Of a DNA stretch of 64,000 nt, positions 61,588 to 64,000 are shown in pieces. The DNA lies in the NCBI RefSeq assembly GCF_001411555.2, contig NC_049904.1:29091370-29155369 (forward strand), in the 5' to 3' direction. Made by a program: the position numbers and the translations under genes. Source of the stretch: Juglans regia. Lineage: Eukaryota > Streptophyta > Magnoliopsida > Fagales > Juglandaceae. The notes under the pieces were generated by a model that worked only from the letters and a program-made list of their open reading frames with translations, had not been told where the DNA came from and made no database searches. How positions within the stretch are numbered: position 1 is the stretch's first letter; each line of letters starts with the position of its first letter.

Positions 61588-63866
61588 AATGCTCAACTCG
61601 TGACTTTAAACCATAAAATTCTGCTGATGAGAATAGACTCTATTTTGCAATGCTATTTATTAAGATTTGGATGTTCATTCCATGCTCTAGGGTTTTGTTT
61701 GTTTTTGGATTTTTTTTTGGGTTTGAGAAGATCTAATACTTTGCAATTGTCGTATTCATCAGTTTTTTCTTTAGTTTAGCGTATTGGGTTTGGAAAATTT
61801 CATATTGTCGTGGAATAGGGATTTATATGTTTTAATAGGATTTTGGCGTTGGGTATTAGATCAATAGGATTGGTGTGGTTCTGCTATTCACTTACTACAT
61901 TTCTATCCTTTTTTTTGACATTATTTCTTCCAATACTACTCATTTCTAATTCTGCCGGTAATGTTATTTGAGTGGATGTTCCCCAGTATTTCAGTGCAGT
62001 AAGATCATAGGCCCTAGATGTTGTTCTTCTTTGTCATACCCACCTGCTCAAAAGAAGAATTAAAATAAATACAATAAGAAGATGTTATTACTTTGAAAAA
62101 CACTAATACAGAACTCAGAATAAAAGAAGGTTGAAATTAAGAAGTCAAGGGAGAAAATGAATAAAAGAAGGTTGAAATAAATACAATGAGAAGATGTTCT
62201 ACTCCTGGTTTATGTAAATTGTTTTGCCACCTAATTCAGTTACAGTTTTATACCATGCAGTATTATTCGTTGACAGAATGTTTTACTGTTCTGTACGGTT
62301 ACTTTTAGCTCAAAAGTTATTTTACTCCAACAAGGAAAATGAAGGAAATATATTTTAAAATACATTTTCGATTAAACTGAATTCATTTACCTTGTGACCG
62401 ACCAGATGATGGTCTTGGTTTGTTGTACTAGGGTGAAATTTGAGTGAGTGTGTGCAGAATGTATCTAGTTTTTGTGTTTTACGTGTAAGTATAATGGTTT
62501 TTGCAATTGTCACTATATGCAAGATGCAATATATAATCATGTATGATTGGATAGGTTGGTGGACAAATTTTGCCAGCAGCTATTATCTAAGGAATTAAAT
62601 ATGTTGAATGTTTGCTTAGAATTATTTCTGGACTAAATCCACACAATAAAGTAGTAGATTAAAGCTTGTAGTTGGCTTCGTGTATGGTGGAGTATCAAGT
62701 GAATATCATCATGTTAATTTTGCAGCTGATTATGATAACAGATGAAGTTTAGAATTTTTTGTGTTGTAGATGAAAAACGTTCTAACCATTGTTTAGATTC
62801 CTGGTTTTAGTAGAAGTCATGTTCAAGAATCTTCTAGCATTTTTGTTTCATCCACTGTTTGATTTTGAAGAGAACTGGGGCCTAAATAATTAAATGATAA
62901 GTTATCAATAGAAGCCAAGAGTGCACCTTTTACTATTGTTTGTTGTGTGGGTCTTATGGATGGATGTTCTATAGTTCCTGTCAGTGTGAACTTGGAACTT
63001 AATTATAAAGCGAGGCTGAGATTGTCTTCACCTATCTTATATATATATTTAGTGTTCCATACTTACTGAACATTCTGCAAGCACAAAATATTGCAATTTA
63101 AAATGTCAACTGCATATTCTACTTCGAATCTCCAAAACGAACTGTCCATGCAGCTCATGCAAAAGCAAGGGCCCTAGTGCTTAGAGAAACTAAACGGTAT
63201 AGCAAGAGGGACAAAGACATAAATAATTCAAACATGCATATACTTACTCTTCCTTTTTTAAGAGAGTAAAATCTGATTAATTCTAATTTTCAGGGCAAGA
63301 AAAATAGTTTCAAATTAAAACCACATCATGAAGAAAAGTACTTTAAGTAGCTCAGATCCATTTAGTGACTGTTTTCTAACACGCTAATCCGACTGCTCTT
63401 GTTTTTTAGGCAATATATGGCACCCTTTCTGTTATTATAGTTATAATATGTATTTATATATATAGATTAAGCTGGGTAAAGAAGATAGAGTTCTTAAATT
63501 ACTTGGATTATTTTTGGTTACGGCAGTAGTTGCTCCAAAATTGCAAGCAATATTAGAAATTAATGGTTTATTGTTTAGAAATTTGGGTATAGAGTAAATG
63601 AAATGATTGTTCTTCTTGAAAGAATATCATCTCCATTTACTATTGAGAAATTAATGGTTTATTGTTTATTGGTTAATATTTCAGTTATTGAGTTAGGCTA
63701 GGATCATATTGTGGAATGGTGAGTTTCATTCTCAAGCATTGTTTATTTACTATTGTTTGGTTTTAGTTTTTTTATTCTTAAGCATATATTATAGTCCTTT
63801 CATTTGAGTTAAGGAGATCATAATATGGTCATATTAGGGGCAGGGATCTTTTCAGAGAATGTCAAA

Positions 63867-63902
63867 AGAATTTTACCTTACAGATCTGTAAGGTAAAATT
63901 CT
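63867..63902. repeat. Perfect 36-bp palindrome
   Basis: The segment AGAATTTTACCTTAC-AGATCT-GTAAGGTAAAATTCT is exactly its own inverse complement, centred on AGATCT. It lies about 40 bp before the right-hand TTTGCGGCGA repeats of the CACTA element. Confidence 0.9.
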
Positions 63903-64000
63903 GCTGGCGTGGATTTTTTTTTTTTATATTTTCTGAAACACTATTTGCGGCGAGTACATTTCGCCGCAAATAATTTTTTTGAAAAGAACGCTATTTGCGG

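Larger units (their letters stand above)
59999..64000. mobile_element. CACTA element, left part (runs off the right edge)
   Basis: The terminus CACTACAAGAAA at 59999-60010 is the canonical CACTA (En/Spm) end. It is followed to about 60580 by many copies, in both orientations, of TTTGCGGCGA and relatives (TTTGCAGCGATTTTT, AAAATCGCTGCAAAA), the subterminal transposase-binding type of repeat. The same words return at about 63940-64000 (TTTGCGGCGAGTAC, TTTCGCCGCAAAT), suggesting that the right subterminal region begins there and the terminus is just outside the window. The interior shows no transposase that I can recognise. Confidence 0.8.

Overview
The window is nuclear DNA of a flowering plant. 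It has intron-bearing genes with GT-AG junctions, plant-specific families (nucleobase-ascorbate transporter, CIPK/SnRK3 kinases, a CaMRLK-type LRR receptor-like pseudokinase), an AT-rich background and many plant transposons. The short repeat families with GTTTGGAT/ATCCAAAC ends and GAGATGAGATGAG stretches recall woody eudicots such as Fagales (walnut/hickory/oak relatives); that placement is inference. No rRNA, tRNA, CRISPR or recognisable microRNA was seen.

Layout. 0.8-2.4 kb: three exons of an O-fucosyltransferase-like gene broken by a frameshift and an in-frame TGA, followed by a 5'-truncated LINE with a perfect 15-bp target-site duplication. 4.8-8.7 kb (minus): a complete 13-exon NAT transporter gene with a TATA box. 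8.8-22.9 kb: gene-poor; it holds a 1.5-kb inverted-repeat element inflated by a 29-bp minisatellite, LTR-like remnants, a GC-rich degenerate repeat island and a decayed HCNGP-like gene fragment. 22.9-25.3 kb (minus): an intact two-exon LRR receptor-like pseudokinase. 25.4-41.3 kb: MITEs, a direct segmental duplication, a solo LTR, a hAT-like element, a degenerate AAACCCTAA-bearing array and a Mutator-like element ending about 200 bp before the next gene. 41.5-43.0 kb (plus): an intact intronless CIPK12/19-type kinase. 44.6-56.2 kb: tandem MITEs, a 5-kb decayed L1-type LINE with a 16-bp target-site duplication, an orphan first exon of a plasma-membrane H+-ATPase, and a textbook hAT element inside an RNase H-like fragment. 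57.2-58.5 kb (minus): a second intronless CIPK of another subclade. From 60.0 kb to the right edge: the left part of a CACTA element with TTTGCGGCGA subterminal repeats.

Only four genes look intact: NAT, the CaMRLK-like receptor, and the two CIPKs, which face each other about 14 kb apart. They do not form a pathway; both CIPKs would act with calcineurin B-like calcium sensors. I found no convincing new biological system. The most unusual structures are the minisatellite-inflated element (11.0-12.6 kb), the inverted-repeat element next to the CIPK12-like promoter, the hAT-in-RNase H nest and the CACTA element with non-transposon-like interior. Identities were assigned by eye from protein motifs; no database search was run.
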